A stretch of DNA of 64,000 nt, taken from NCBI RefSeq assembly GCF_002078175.1, contig NZ_MWFK01000001.1:4588001-4652000 (forward strand), given 5' to 3'. How positions within the stretch are numbered: position 1 is the first letter of the stretch; every line of letters starts with the position of its first letter. Shown piece after piece: positions 7,953-16,824 of this stretch. The notes under the pieces were generated by a model. That model saw only the letters and a list, made by a program, of their open reading frames with translations. It had not been told where the DNA came from and did no database searches. Source of the stretch: Streptomyces sp. M41(2017). GTDB taxonomy: Bacteria; Actinomycetota; Actinomycetes; Streptomycetales; Streptomycetaceae. The position numbers and the translations under genes are program-made.

Positions 7953-9078
7953 GGTCCTCACCCGCGACGAGGCGAGCAGCGCGCCGCCGACCGCTCCACG
8001 CCGGGCCGTCCGGCGGCCCGGGGTCCGGCCCCTGCTGTGGGTGGCCGGTGGTCTGCTGCTGGCGGCCCTGCCGTTCTACCTCGACCGGTTCTGGCTCCAG
8101 GCGGGACTGTTCGCGATGGCCGCCGCGATCGGCGCCATCGGCCTGAACCTCCTCACCGGCGCGACCGGCCAGCTCTCCATGGGCCACGCCTTCTTCCTCG
8201 CGGTCGGCGCCTACGGCTACTGCGTGTTCGCCGCCGACGGAGGCGGGGGCCTGACCGGCCTGGGGCTGCCGACCTGGCTGGCGGCCGTGCTCGCCGTGGC
8301 CGTCTCCGGGATCGCCGGAGGACTGTTCAGCCCGATCGCGGGCCGGCTGCGCGGCGCCTACCTCGGCATCGCCACGCTCGCCCTGATCTTCATCGGGCAG
8401 CACGTCCTGTTCAACGCGACGGATCTGACCGGCGGCTTCAACGGCCGCGACGTACCGCCGCTGAGCCTCTTCGGCCTCACCTTCGACGAGCGCGAGGTCG
8501 TCGTCGCGGCCGTGCCCTTCGGTTCGGCGGAGAAGCTCTGGTACGCGGGTCTCGTGCTGCTCCTCGGCTGCGGGCTGTTCGCCCGCGGGGTGCTGCGCGG
8601 CCGCCCGGGGCGGGCCATGAACGCGATCCGCGACCACCGGATCGCGGCCGGGGTGATCGGCGTGCCGGTCGCCCGCTACCGCGCCGCCGTGTTCGTCCTG
8701 TCCTCGATGTACGCGGGACTCGCGGGGGTGCTGCTCGCGCTCGTCTTCCAGCGGACGGTGCCCGACTACTTCGGGATCACGCTCTCGCTCGAATACCTCG
8801 CCATGATCGTCATCGGCGGGCTCGGTTCGGTCTCGGGGGCGGTGGTGGGAGCCGTCTTCGTCTCGCTGCTGCCCCAGCTGCTCACCCGCTACAGCGACGC
8901 GCTGCCCCTGGTCTCCGACCCGGGCACCGGCGGGGTCGCACCCGGTGAGGCAGCCCGGTACCTGTACGGCGCCGCCGTCGTGGCGGTGGTGCTCTTTCTG
9001 CCGGGCGGCCTGGTCAGGGTGGCCGCCCGGTTCCGTGTCCGGCCCCGTCCCGGGGCCACTGCAGGGGAGGAACGATGA
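7945..9078 (+). CDS. livM: Branched-chain amino-acid type ABC transporter permease LivM
   Basis: A 377-residue permease with roughly ten membrane helices. Family marks are the GLNLLTGATGQLSMGHAFF segment, GRPGRAMNAIRDHRIAAGVIG and the IVIGGLGSVSGAVVGAVF segment. A GTG start is preceded by GAAGGAG inside the end of livH. The N-terminal 30 residues are polar and basic before the first helix. It pairs with LivH. Confidence 0.93.
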   Translation: MSEVLTRDEASSAPPTAPRRAVRRPGVRPLLWVAGGLLLAALPFYLDRFWLQAGLFAMAAAIGAIGLNLLTGATGQLSMGHAFFLAVGAYGYCVFAADGGGGLTGLGLPTWLAAVLAVAVSGIAGGLFSPIAGRLRGAYLGIATLALIFIGQHVLFNATDLTGGFNGRDVPPLSLFGLTFDEREVVVAAVPFGSAEKLWYAGLVLLLGCGLFARGVLRGRPGRAMNAIRDHRIAAGVIGVPVARYRAAVFVLSSMYAGLAGVLLALVFQRTVPDYFGITLSLEYLAMIVIGGLGSVSGAVVGAVFVSLLPQLLTRYSDALPLVSDPGTGGVAPGEAARYLYGAAVVAVVLFLPGGLVRVAARFRVRPRPGATAGEER

Positions 9079-10343
9079 GAACGACACATACGGCCAGGAT
9101 GGCCGCCGGGGCGCTGGCCGCACTGCTCGTGCTGGCCGGCTGCAGCTCCAAGGCCAAGGACGACGACGGCGCCGGCAAGCCCGCGGCCGGCGGGGTGAAG
9201 ACCGGCGACGGGATCTCCGGCAAGACGATCAACCTCGGCGTGCTCACCGACATGACCGGGGTGTACGCGACACTCGGCAAGAGCGTCACCCAGGCCCAGC
9301 AGCTGTACGTGAAGCAGACCAACGCCGACGGCGGGGTCTGCGGGTACAAACTGGCGCTGACCGTACGGGACCACGGCTACGACCCGCAGAAGGCCGTCTC
9401 CGGCTACACGGAGCTGGCCCCGAAGGTACTGGGCTTCACCCAGTTCATCGGCTCGCCCTTCGTGGCCGCCGTCAAACAGCGCATCGACGGGCAGGACAAG
9501 GCGCTCGTGCTGCCGCAGGCCTGGTCGGCGACACTGCTGGGCAGCCCCTACATACGGGTCATCGGCTCCACGTACGACATCGAGACGATCAACGCGATCG
9601 ACTTCCTGATGAAGGAGAAGGGCCTCAAGAAGGGCGACAAGGTCGGGCACGTGTACTTCGAGGGGGACTACGGCGAGAACGCCCTGACCGGCTCCCGGTA
9701 CATGGCGAAGAAGGCGGGTCTCAAGGTCGTCGAGCAGAAGATCAAGCCGACCGACAACGACATGACCGGGCAGGTCGTCGCCCTGAAGAAGGCCGGGGTC
9801 AAGGCCATCGTGATCAGCGCGGGCCCGCGCCAGGCGGCCTCGCTCGTCGGGGTCGCGGCGGCGAGCAGGTTCGGGGTCCCGATCATCGGGAACAACTCGG
9901 CGTACGCCCCGCAGCTCCTCGCCACCCCCGCCGCGCCCGCGCTGGAGGCGAACTACTACGTGGCCTCGCCCTCGCTGCCGATCGGGGCCGACACCCCGCA
10001 GGCGAAGAAGCTGGTCGCCGACTACAAGGCCGCCTACCCGAAGGACAGCCTGGACAACGGCGTGGTGGCCGGCTGGACCGCCGCCTCGGCGTTCGGTGAG
10101 GCCCTGAAGAAGGCCTGCGCCGCCAAGGACCTCACCCGTGAGGGCGTGGACAAGGCCCTGCTGACCATCGACGCGTTCGACCCGGGCTTCGGCGTCACCC
10201 AGAACTTCGGCGACCCGAAGGCCGCCTCCTCCAAGGAGAGCGTCATCCTGCGGCCCGACAAGAGCGCCGTGGGCGGCATGAAGGTCGTCCAGGAGGCCGA
10301 GGCCTCGTCCGCAGCCCAGGGATACACCCCCGGCGCCTCCTGA
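9075..10343 (+). CDS. livK: Substrate-binding lipoprotein LivK of the HAAT importer
   Basis: A 422-residue periplasmic-binding-type protein of the Peripla_BP_6 family, tethered outside the membrane. A signal peptide ends in the lipobox LAGC with the lipidated cysteine at residue 23, followed by a polar linker. The mature part begins with TINLGVLTDMTGVYATLG, the usual ligand-pocket start, and continues as two Rossmann-like lobes. It overlaps livM by four bases and ends the operon at a strong hairpin. Its pocket residues would decide the substrate. Confidence 0.92.
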   Translation: MRTTHTARMAAGALAALLVLAGCSSKAKDDDGAGKPAAGGVKTGDGISGKTINLGVLTDMTGVYATLGKSVTQAQQLYVKQTNADGGVCGYKLALTVRDHGYDPQKAVSGYTELAPKVLGFTQFIGSPFVAAVKQRIDGQDKALVLPQAWSATLLGSPYIRVIGSTYDIETINAIDFLMKEKGLKKGDKVGHVYFEGDYGENALTGSRYMAKKAGLKVVEQKIKPTDNDMTGQVVALKKAGVKAIVISAGPRQAASLVGVAAASRFGVPIIGNNSAYAPQLLATPAAPALEANYYVASPSLPIGADTPQAKKLVADYKAAYPKDSLDNGVVAGWTAASAFGEALKKACAAKDLTREGVDKALLTIDAFDPGFGVTQNFGDPKAASSKESVILRPDKSAVGGMKVVQEAEASSAAQGYTPGAS

Positions 10344-10358
10344 CCCGTCCCGCTGACG

Positions 10359-10396
10359 CACAAGGGCCCCGAACCGGATGGTTCGGGGCCCTTGTG
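10359..10396. terminator. Bidirectional terminator hairpin
   Basis: A perfect 17-bp inverted repeat (10359-10375 and 10380-10396) with loop GGAT lies between convergent livK and pssA. Confidence 0.9.
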
Positions 10397-10411
10397 ACGA
10401 TGTACGCGGGG

Positions 10412-11266
10412 TTACGGGAGCTGAGCGGCCCGTGCCTCGCGGCGGTTGTCCCGGAAGTTGTTCACCCGGCGGGCCGTGGCGAACAGCGGGATGACCGCTC
10501 CCATGACCAGCTGGAGCGCACAGCCGGTCTGCAGGAGCAACTGACCGCTCGGGGCGTCGAACGCCCACGCGGCCAGGAGACCCATCGACAGGACGATCCA
10601 GGAGAGCATCGCGACCGCGAGGCGGCCCCGCGGCTTCGGGTACTCGACCCGGCTCACCATCAGCCAGGCGGTGCCGATGATCGCCATGAGCGTGGCGACG
10701 AACGGCAGCTCCAGCAGCACGATGGAGACGACGGTGAGGGCTCCGAACGGGGACGGCATGCCCTGGAAGGTGCCGTCCTTGACCGTCACGCACGAGAAGC
10801 GCGCCAGTCTCAGCACCACCGCCAGCAGCACCACGATGGCACCGACCGCCGCGACCCGCTGATGCGCGTCGTCCGCGACCATGCCGTAGACCAGGACGAA
10901 GTACGCCGGCGCGAGCCCGAAGCTGATCAGGTCCGACAGGTTGTCCAGCTCGGCGCCCATGGGGGAGGAGCGCAGCTTGCGGGCGACCAGACCGTCGAAG
11001 AGGTCGAAGACGGCCGCGCAGAGCATGAGGATGACGGCCGTCGCGGCGCTGTGCCGCGCCATGCCCGTCTCCTGGCTGCCGGTGAGGTGCGGGATCAGAA
11101 TGCCCGTGGTGGTGAAGTACACCGCCATGAACCCGCACGTGGCGTTGCCGAGGGTGAGGGTGTCCGCTATCGACAGACGGAGCGAGAGGGGCATCTCCTC
11201 GTCGTCGTCGATGTCGTCGGCCTCCGGCACCCAGCCGGCCTGTGTCTCAGGATCAACCACGGTCAA
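10412..11266 (-). CDS. pssA: CDP-diacylglycerol-serine O-phosphatidyltransferase
   Basis: A 284-residue membrane enzyme that makes phosphatidylserine from CDP-diacylglycerol and L-serine. The CDP-alcohol phosphotransferase motif is intact: DLFDGLVARKL then GAELDNLSD, with the four aspartates and the glycine and arginine in place. About eight membrane helices follow an acidic cytoplasmic N-terminus (DDIDDDEE). It overlaps psd by 14 bases, so the two steps to phosphatidylethanolamine are co-translated. Confidence 0.93.
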   Translation of the reverse strand: MTVVDPETQAGWVPEADDIDDDEEMPLSLRLSIADTLTLGNATCGFMAVYFTTTGILIPHLTGSQETGMARHSAATAVILMLCAAVFDLFDGLVARKLRSSPMGAELDNLSDLISFGLAPAYFVLVYGMVADDAHQRVAAVGAIVVLLAVVLRLARFSCVTVKDGTFQGMPSPFGALTVVSIVLLELPFVATLMAIIGTAWLMVSRVEYPKPRGRLAVAMLSWIVLSMGLLAAWAFDAPSGQLLLQTGCALQLVMGAVIPLFATARRVNNFRDNRREARAAQLP

Positions 11267-11909
11267 TTCGAGTCACCCCAGCCACGGTCTTCTGACCGAC
11301 CTCCACATCGACCTCGACACCCTCGGGCAGGTAGATGTCGACGCGCGAGCCGAAGCGGATCAGTCCGATCCGGTCGCCCTGCTCGACCTTGGTGCCCTGC
11401 GGGATGTACGGGACGATGCGACGAGCCACGGCGCCGGCGATCTGGATCATCTCGATGTCACCGAGTTCGGTGTCGAAGTGCCAGACGACGCGCTCGTTGT
11501 TCTCGCTCTCCTTGTTGAACGCCGGAACGAACCCGCCGGGGATGTGCTCCACCGACGTCACCGTGCCGGAGAGGGGCGCACGGTTGACGTGGACGTTGAG
11601 CGGGCTCATGAAGATCGCGACGCGGGTCCGTCCGTCCTTCCACGGCATGATGCTCTGCACCACGCCGTCGGCGGGCGAGATCACCCGGCCCTGAGCGATC
11701 TCGCGCTCGGGGTCGCGGAAGAACCACAGCATCCCGGCCGCGAGCGCGGTGGCGGGTACGGCCACGGCCCGGGCCGCGCCGGAGCGGCGCGAACGGGCCA
11801 GGCTGAGTGCTGCGGTGGCGACGGTCGGGAGGAGCCACGGCGATGCTCCGCGCGCGAGGCGGACGCCGGTCCGGCTGTCGCGAGGTGCAGAGGTTTGGCT
11901 GTGGGGCAT
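11253..11909 (-). CDS. psd: Phosphatidylserine decarboxylase, short proenzyme form
   Basis: A 218-residue archaeal/actinobacterial-type decarboxylase that converts phosphatidylserine to phosphatidylethanolamine. The N-terminus has a membrane segment (VAVPATALAAGMLWFF), then RDPEREI, the catalytic SPADGVV, the MSPLNVHVNRAP motif and the self-cleavage glycine-serine pair in RFGSRVD, which yields the pyruvoyl group. Length is right for the short class. It is upstream of and coupled to pssA and lies 170 bp downstream of the ethylmalonyl-CoA genes on the same strand. Confidence 0.93.
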   Translation of the reverse strand: MPHSQTSAPRDSRTGVRLARGASPWLLPTVATAALSLARSRRSGAARAVAVPATALAAGMLWFFRDPEREIAQGRVISPADGVVQSIMPWKDGRTRVAIFMSPLNVHVNRAPLSGTVTSVEHIPGGFVPAFNKESENNERVVWHFDTELGDIEMIQIAGAVARRIVPYIPQGTKVEQGDRIGLIRFGSRVDIYLPEGVEVDVEVGQKTVAGVTRIDRG

Positions 11910-12034
11910 GGATGACCTTCGTAGCGGATGATGCCGCGCTCTTACGGGGGACGGCGGCTTTCACGCGATCGTACCGGTCGCGCACCACAACTGGGCAAGC
12001 CAGGAAGCGGAGTCGACGGCCGAAGAGTGTTGAC

Positions 12035-12067
12035 GGGGTGTGATCTTCTTCGCGAAGAAAACACCCC
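12035..12067 (-). terminator. Hairpin downstream of the acyl-CoA dehydrogenase gene
   Basis: Outer arms GGGGTGT/ACACCCC enclose a perfect 14-bp palindrome TTCTTCGCGAAGAA. It lies 13 bases beyond the minus-strand stop at 12080 and before psd, so it may end the ethylmalonyl-CoA transcript. Confidence 0.55.
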
Positions 12068-12079
12068 GAACCAGGACAT

Positions 12080-13285
12080 CTAACCCTGGAGTCGATACTC
12101 TTCGAGCAGCCGGCGGCCGATGATCATTTTCTGGATTTCGGCGGTACCTTCACCGATCAACAGCATCGGCGCCTCGCGGTAGAGGCGCTCGATCTCGTAC
12201 TCCTTGGAGAAGCCGTAGCCGCCGTGGATCCGGAAAGCATCCTCCACGACCTCCTTGCAGTACTCGGAGGCGAGGTACTTCGCCATCCCTGCTTCGAGGT
12301 CGTTTCGTTCCCCGGAGTCCTTTTTGCGAGCCGCGTTCACCATCATTGCATGGGCGGCCTCGACCTTGGTAGCCATCTCGGCCAGCTTGAACTGGATGGC
12401 CTGGTGCTGGGCGATCGCCTTGCCGAAAGTGTGGCGTTGCTGGGCATACGAGACGCCCAGCTCGAAAGCACGCTGGGCGACACCGCAGCCACGCGCCGCG
12501 ACGTTGACGCGGCCGACCTCGACTCCGTCCATCATTTGGTAAAACCCTCGGCCCGTGGTCCCGCCGAGCACCCGATCGGCCGGAATGCGCAGTCCGTCCA
12601 TGATGAGTTCGGTGGTGTCGACCCCCTTGTACCCCATCTTGTCGATCTTCCCGGGAATGGTGAGGCCGGGACGGACCTCTCCGAAGCCGGGCTCCTTCTC
12701 CACCAGGAAGGTCGTCATCGACTTGTGGGGCGCCGTGCCCTCGGGGTGTCCTTCGTCACTTCGGACCAGAACGGCCACCAGCGTCGACGTCCCGCCGTTC
12801 GTCAGCCACATCTTCTGGCCGTTCAGGACGTACTCGTCGCCGTCCTTCACCGCCTTCGACGAGATCGCCGACACGTCCGAGCCGAGCGCCGGCTCCGACA
12901 TCGAGAACGCGCCGCGCACCTCGCCGAGCGCCATCCGCGGCAGGAAGTGGTCCTTCTGCTCCTGCGTGCCGTGCTGCTTGAGCATGTACGCGACGATGAA
13001 GTGCGTGTTGATGATGCCGGAGACGGACATCCAGCCGCGCGCGATCTCCTCGACGCACAGCGCGTACGTCAGGAGGGACTCGCCGAGACCGCCGTACTCC
13101 TCGGGGATCATCAGACCGAACAGGCCGAGTTCCTTCAGGCCGTCGACGATGTCCTGCGGATACTCGTCGCGGTGCTCCAGCTCGGTCGCGACCGGAATGA
13201 TCTCCTTGTCCACGAAGTCCCGGACGGTGGAGAGGATCTCCCGCTGGACGTCCGTGAGACCGGCGGTCTGGGCGAGTCGCGCCAT
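12080..13285 (-). CDS. mcd: Acyl-CoA dehydrogenase, probable (2S)-methylsuccinyl-CoA dehydrogenase
   Basis: A 401-residue FAD flavoenzyme of the acyl-CoA dehydrogenase family. Landmarks are MSEPALGSDVSAI (flavin and substrate loop), KMWLTNGG, GYGFSKEYEIERLYRE and the C-terminal LLIGEGTAEIQK, whose glutamate is the usual catalytic base in this subgroup. Alone it could be a butyryl-CoA or isovaleryl-CoA enzyme, but as the last gene of the ccr-meaA-mcl-maoC cluster it most likely oxidises methylsuccinyl-CoA to mesaconyl-CoA. It follows the hydratase gene by two bases. Confidence 0.88.
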   Translation of the reverse strand: MARLAQTAGLTDVQREILSTVRDFVDKEIIPVATELEHRDEYPQDIVDGLKELGLFGLMIPEEYGGLGESLLTYALCVEEIARGWMSVSGIINTHFIVAYMLKQHGTQEQKDHFLPRMALGEVRGAFSMSEPALGSDVSAISSKAVKDGDEYVLNGQKMWLTNGGTSTLVAVLVRSDEGHPEGTAPHKSMTTFLVEKEPGFGEVRPGLTIPGKIDKMGYKGVDTTELIMDGLRIPADRVLGGTTGRGFYQMMDGVEVGRVNVAARGCGVAQRAFELGVSYAQQRHTFGKAIAQHQAIQFKLAEMATKVEAAHAMMVNAARKKDSGERNDLEAGMAKYLASEYCKEVVEDAFRIHGGYGFSKEYEIERLYREAPMLLIGEGTAEIQKMIIGRRLLEEYRLQG

Positions 13286-13287
13286 GG

Positions 13288-13800
13288 CTACTTCTCCTGC
13301 TCCTTGAGCTGGGGGCGGCCGGGCTGTTCGCCGCCGCGCTCCTTGATGTACGTCTCGGTGGGGACCATCACCTTGCGGCGGAAGACACAGACCAGCGTGC
13401 CGTCCTGCTTGTAGCCCTTGGTCTCGACGTACACGATCCCGCGGTCCGTCTTGGAGCGGGAGGGCGTCTTGTCGAGGACCGTCGTCTCGCCGTAGACCGT
13501 GTCGCCGTGGAAGGTCGGCGCCACGTGCTTCAGCGACTCGACCTCCAGGTTGGCGATCGCCTTGCCCGAGACGTCCGGCACGGACATGCCCAGCAGCAGC
13601 GAGTAGATGTAGTTCCCCACGACCACGTTCTTGCCGAAATCGGTCGTCTTCTCCGCATAGTTGCTGTCCATGTGGAGCGGGTGGTGGTTCATGGTCAGCA
13701 GGCAGAAGAGGTGGTCGTCGTACTCGGTGACCGTCTTGCCGGGCCAGTGCTTGTAGACCGCGCCGACCTCGAACTCCTCGTAGGTGCGTCCGAACTGCAT
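13288..13800 (-). CDS. mch: MaoC-like hydratase, probable mesaconyl-CoA hydratase
   Basis: A 170-residue hot-dog-fold dehydratase. It shows the MaoC hydratase-2 pattern: an N-terminal FGRTYEEFEVGAVYKHWPGK, DDHLFCLLTMNHHPLHMDSN with the catalytic aspartate/histidine region, and GNYIYSLLLGMS. In the ethylmalonyl-CoA pathway this step hydrates mesaconyl-CoA to beta-methylmalyl-CoA. Proteobacterial Mch is a double hot-dog of about 340 residues, so this single-domain version probably acts as a dimer. ATG at 13800 is six bases after the mcl stop. Confidence 0.85.
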   Translation of the reverse strand: MQFGRTYEEFEVGAVYKHWPGKTVTEYDDHLFCLLTMNHHPLHMDSNYAEKTTDFGKNVVVGNYIYSLLLGMSVPDVSGKAIANLEVESLKHVAPTFHGDTVYGETTVLDKTPSRSKTDRGIVYVETKGYKQDGTLVCVFRRKVMVPTETYIKERGGEQPGRPQLKEQEK

Positions 13801-13805
13801 GGTGC

Positions 13806-14771
13806 TCAGGCCTCCGGGGCTTCGAAGCTGGACGTGCGCCGCATGCCGGCGGCCCGGCCCTTGCCCGAGATGACCAGGGCCATCTTGCGGCTGGCCTCGT
13901 CGATCATCTCGTCGCCGAGCATCGCGGAGCCCTTCTTGCCGCCCGCCTCGGACGTGTAGTAGTCGTACGCGTCCAGGATCAGCTCGGCGTGGTCGTAGTC
14001 CTCCTGGGAGGGCGAGAAGATCTCGTTGGAGGCCTCCACCTGGCCCGGGTGCAGCACCCACTTGCCGTCGAAGCCGAGCGCGGCGGCGCGCTGCGCGACC
14101 TCGCGGTAGCCCTCGACGTTGCGGATCTGCAGGTAGGGGCCGTCGATCGCCTGAAGGTTGTTGGCGCGGGCGGCCATCAGGATCTTCATCAGGATGTAGT
14201 GGTAGGCGTCCGCGGGGTAGCCGGGCGGCTGCTCGCCGACGACCAGCGACTTCATGTTGATCGACGCCATGAAGTCGGCCGGGCCGAAGATGATCGTCTC
14301 CACGCGCGGGGAGGCCTGCGCGATCGCGTTGACGTTGTTGAGCCCCTGGGCGTTCTCGATCTGCGCCTCGATGCCGATCTTGCCGACCTCGAAGCCCATC
14401 GTCTTCTCGATCTGCGTCAGCAGCAGGTCGAGCGCCACCACCTGCTGGGCGTCCTGGACCTTCGGCAGCATGATGCAGTCGAGGTTCGGCCCCGCGCCCT
14501 CGACGACCGTGACGACGTCGCGGTACGTCCACTCGGTGGTCCAGTCGTTGACGCGCACGACCCGCGTCTTGCCGGTCCAGTCGCCCTCGTTGAGGAACTT
14601 GACGATGGTGTGCCGGGCGTCGGGCTTGGCCAGCGGCGCGCACGCGTCCTCCAGGTCGAGGAAGACCTGGTCCGCGGGGAGCCCCTGCGCCTTCTCCAGG
14701 AAGCGCGGGTTGCTTCCGGGGACCGCGAGACAGGAGCGGCGCGGACGCAGACGGTTGACGGGCGATGTCAT
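13806..14771 (-). CDS. mcl: HpcH/HpaI aldolase family CoA lyase (beta-methylmalyl-CoA/malyl-CoA lyase type)
   Basis: A 321-residue citrate-lyase-beta-like aldolase. Conserved parts are RRSCLAVPGSNPRFLEKA, QVFLDLEDACAPLAK (metal-binding glutamate and aspartate), IGIEAQIENAQGL and IIFGPADFMAS, with GKWVLHPGQVE near the end. In the pathway it splits beta-methylmalyl-CoA into glyoxylate and propionyl-CoA. It overlaps meaA by four bases. A separate thioesterase-like MCL is not in the window. Confidence 0.9.
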   Translation of the reverse strand: MTSPVNRLRPRRSCLAVPGSNPRFLEKAQGLPADQVFLDLEDACAPLAKPDARHTIVKFLNEGDWTGKTRVVRVNDWTTEWTYRDVVTVVEGAGPNLDCIMLPKVQDAQQVVALDLLLTQIEKTMGFEVGKIGIEAQIENAQGLNNVNAIAQASPRVETIIFGPADFMASINMKSLVVGEQPPGYPADAYHYILMKILMAARANNLQAIDGPYLQIRNVEGYREVAQRAAALGFDGKWVLHPGQVEASNEIFSPSQEDYDHAELILDAYDYYTSEAGGKKGSAMLGDEMIDEASRKMALVISGKGRAAGMRRTSSFEAPEA

Positions 14772-16816
14772 GCGGGGACCTCCAGGGGGCCGAGCTTGTT
14801 CGCTTTGCGGATCTCGTCGACGATACGGCCGATGATTCCGGTGATGTCGAAGTCCTTCGGGGTGAAGACGGCGGCCACTCCCGCGGCACGCAGTTGTTCG
14901 GCGTCGGCGTTCGGGATGATCCCGCCCGCGATCACCGGGATGTCGGCGGCGCCGGCCTTGCGCAGTTTCTCCAGGACGTCCGGCACCAACTGGGCGTGCG
15001 AGCCGGACAGGATGGACAGGCCCACGGCGTGCACGTCCTCGTCGACGGCCGCGTCCACGATCTGTTCCGGGGTGAGCCGGATGCCCTGGTAGACCACCTC
15101 GAACCCGGCGTCGCGGGCCCGCACGGCGATCTGCTCGGCGCCGTTGGAGTGCCCGTCGAGGCCCGGCTTGCCCACCAGGAACCGGAGCTTGCCGACGCCC
15201 AGGTCGCGGGCCGTCAGTTCCACCTTGCGGCGCACCAGGGCGAGCCCGGTGCCCTCGCCGGCGCTGACCGCGACGGGCGCGGAGGAGACGCCGGTGGGGG
15301 CGCGGAACTCACCGAACACCTCGCGCAGCGCCCCGGCCCACTCGCCGGTCGTGACGCCGGCGCGGGCGCACTCCAGGGTGGCCTCCATGAGGTTGCCGGT
15401 GCCCTCGGCGGCCTCCTTCAGCCGCTCCAGCGCCTTGCACGGGCGCGGGTGGTTGAAGGGCGGCTGGTAGCGCGTGTCCCGCCAGGTCTGGAGCGCGGAG
15501 ACGACCCGGGCCTCGACGGCCGGGTCGACCGTCTGGATCGCGGCGTCCAGGTCGGCCGTGAGCGGGTTGGGCTCGGTCGACTCGTAGATGTTGACGCCGA
15601 CGATCTTCTCCTGGCCGGACTCGATCCGGCCCCGCCGCTCGGCGTGCGAGGAGACGAGCTGCGACTTCAGGTAGCCCGACTCGACGGCGGCCATCGCGCC
15701 GCCCATCTCCTCGATCCGGTCCATCTCGGCCAGCGACTCCTCGACGAGGGCCGCGACCTTGGCCTCGATCACGTGCGAACCCTCGAAGATGTCCTCGTAC
15801 TCCAGCAGGTCGCTCTCGTGCGCGAGGACCTGCTGGATGCGCAGCGACCACTGCTGGTCCCAGGGGCGGGGCAGGCCCAGCGCCTCGTTCCAGGCGGGCA
15901 GTTGGACGGCGCGGGCGCGGGCGTCCTTGGACAGCGTCACGGCCAGCATCTCCAGCACGATCCGCTGGACGTTGTTCTCCGGCTGCGCCTCGGTCAGGCC
16001 GAGGGAGTTGACCTGGACGCCGTAGCGGAAGCGGCGCTGTTTGGGGTTCTCGATGCCGTACCGCTCGCGGGTGATCTTGTCCCAGATGCGGCCGAACGCC
16101 CGCATCTTGCACATCTCCTCGATGAAGCGGACGCCCGCGTTCACGAAGAAGGAGATCCGGGCCACGACATCGCCCTTGCGGTCCTCGGCGATCTGCCCGG
16201 ACGCGAACACCGCGTCCAGGACGGCGATCGCGGTGGACATCGCGTAGGCGATCTCCTGGACCGGTGTGGCGCCCGCCTCCTGCAGGTGGTAGCTGCAGAT
16301 GTTGATCGGGTTCCACTTGGGGATGTGGTTCACCGTGTACGTGATCATGTCCGTCGTGAGACGGAGGGAGGGGACCGGCGGGAACACGTGCGTGCCCCGC
16401 GACAGGTACTCCTTCACGATGTCGTTCTGGGTGGTGCCCTGGAGCCGGGTGATGTCGACGCCCTGCTCCTCGGCGACGACCTGATAGAGCGCCAGCAGCC
16501 ACATGGCGGTGGCGTTGATGGTCATCGAGGTGTTCATCTGGTCCAGGGGGATGTCCTGGAACAGCCGGCGCATGTCACCGACGTGCGAGACCGGGACCCC
16601 GACCCGGCCCACCTCGCCGCGGGCGAGGATGTGGTCGGGGTCGTAGCCGGTCTGCGTGGGCAGGTCGAAGGCCACGGACAGGCCCGTCTGCCCCTTGGCG
16701 AGGTTGCGGCGGTACAACTCGTTGGACGCCTCGGCGGTGGAGTGTCCGGCGTACGTGCGCATGAGCCACGGCCGGTCCTTCTCCGCCCTCGCCGGGGCGG
16801 GCTGACGCTCGGTCAT
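14768..16816 (-). CDS. meaA: Ethylmalonyl-CoA mutase (coenzyme B12-dependent, MeaA/Ecm)
   Basis: A 682-residue single-chain acyl-CoA mutase that rearranges (2R)-ethylmalonyl-CoA to methylsuccinyl-CoA. The substrate barrel spans about residues 15-530 (LSVAFDLPTQTGYDPDHILA, STAIAVLDAVF, ISFFVNAGVRF) and the C-terminal 130 residues bind cobalamin with the lower-ligand motif DGHSNG and SILSGSHAQL, AGGIIPN. It resembles methylmalonyl-CoA mutase, but fused barrel and B12 domain in one shorter chain and linkage to ccr point to MeaA. It starts eight bases after the ccr stop. Confidence 0.93.
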   Translation of the reverse strand: MTERQPAPARAEKDRPWLMRTYAGHSTAEASNELYRRNLAKGQTGLSVAFDLPTQTGYDPDHILARGEVGRVGVPVSHVGDMRRLFQDIPLDQMNTSMTINATAMWLLALYQVVAEEQGVDITRLQGTTQNDIVKEYLSRGTHVFPPVPSLRLTTDMITYTVNHIPKWNPINICSYHLQEAGATPVQEIAYAMSTAIAVLDAVFASGQIAEDRKGDVVARISFFVNAGVRFIEEMCKMRAFGRIWDKITRERYGIENPKQRRFRYGVQVNSLGLTEAQPENNVQRIVLEMLAVTLSKDARARAVQLPAWNEALGLPRPWDQQWSLRIQQVLAHESDLLEYEDIFEGSHVIEAKVAALVEESLAEMDRIEEMGGAMAAVESGYLKSQLVSSHAERRGRIESGQEKIVGVNIYESTEPNPLTADLDAAIQTVDPAVEARVVSALQTWRDTRYQPPFNHPRPCKALERLKEAAEGTGNLMEATLECARAGVTTGEWAGALREVFGEFRAPTGVSSAPVAVSAGEGTGLALVRRKVELTARDLGVGKLRFLVGKPGLDGHSNGAEQIAVRARDAGFEVVYQGIRLTPEQIVDAAVDEDVHAVGLSILSGSHAQLVPDVLEKLRKAGAADIPVIAGGIIPNADAEQLRAAGVAAVFTPKDFDITGIIGRIVDEIRKANKLGPLEVPA

Positions 16817-16824
16817 GGCGGACC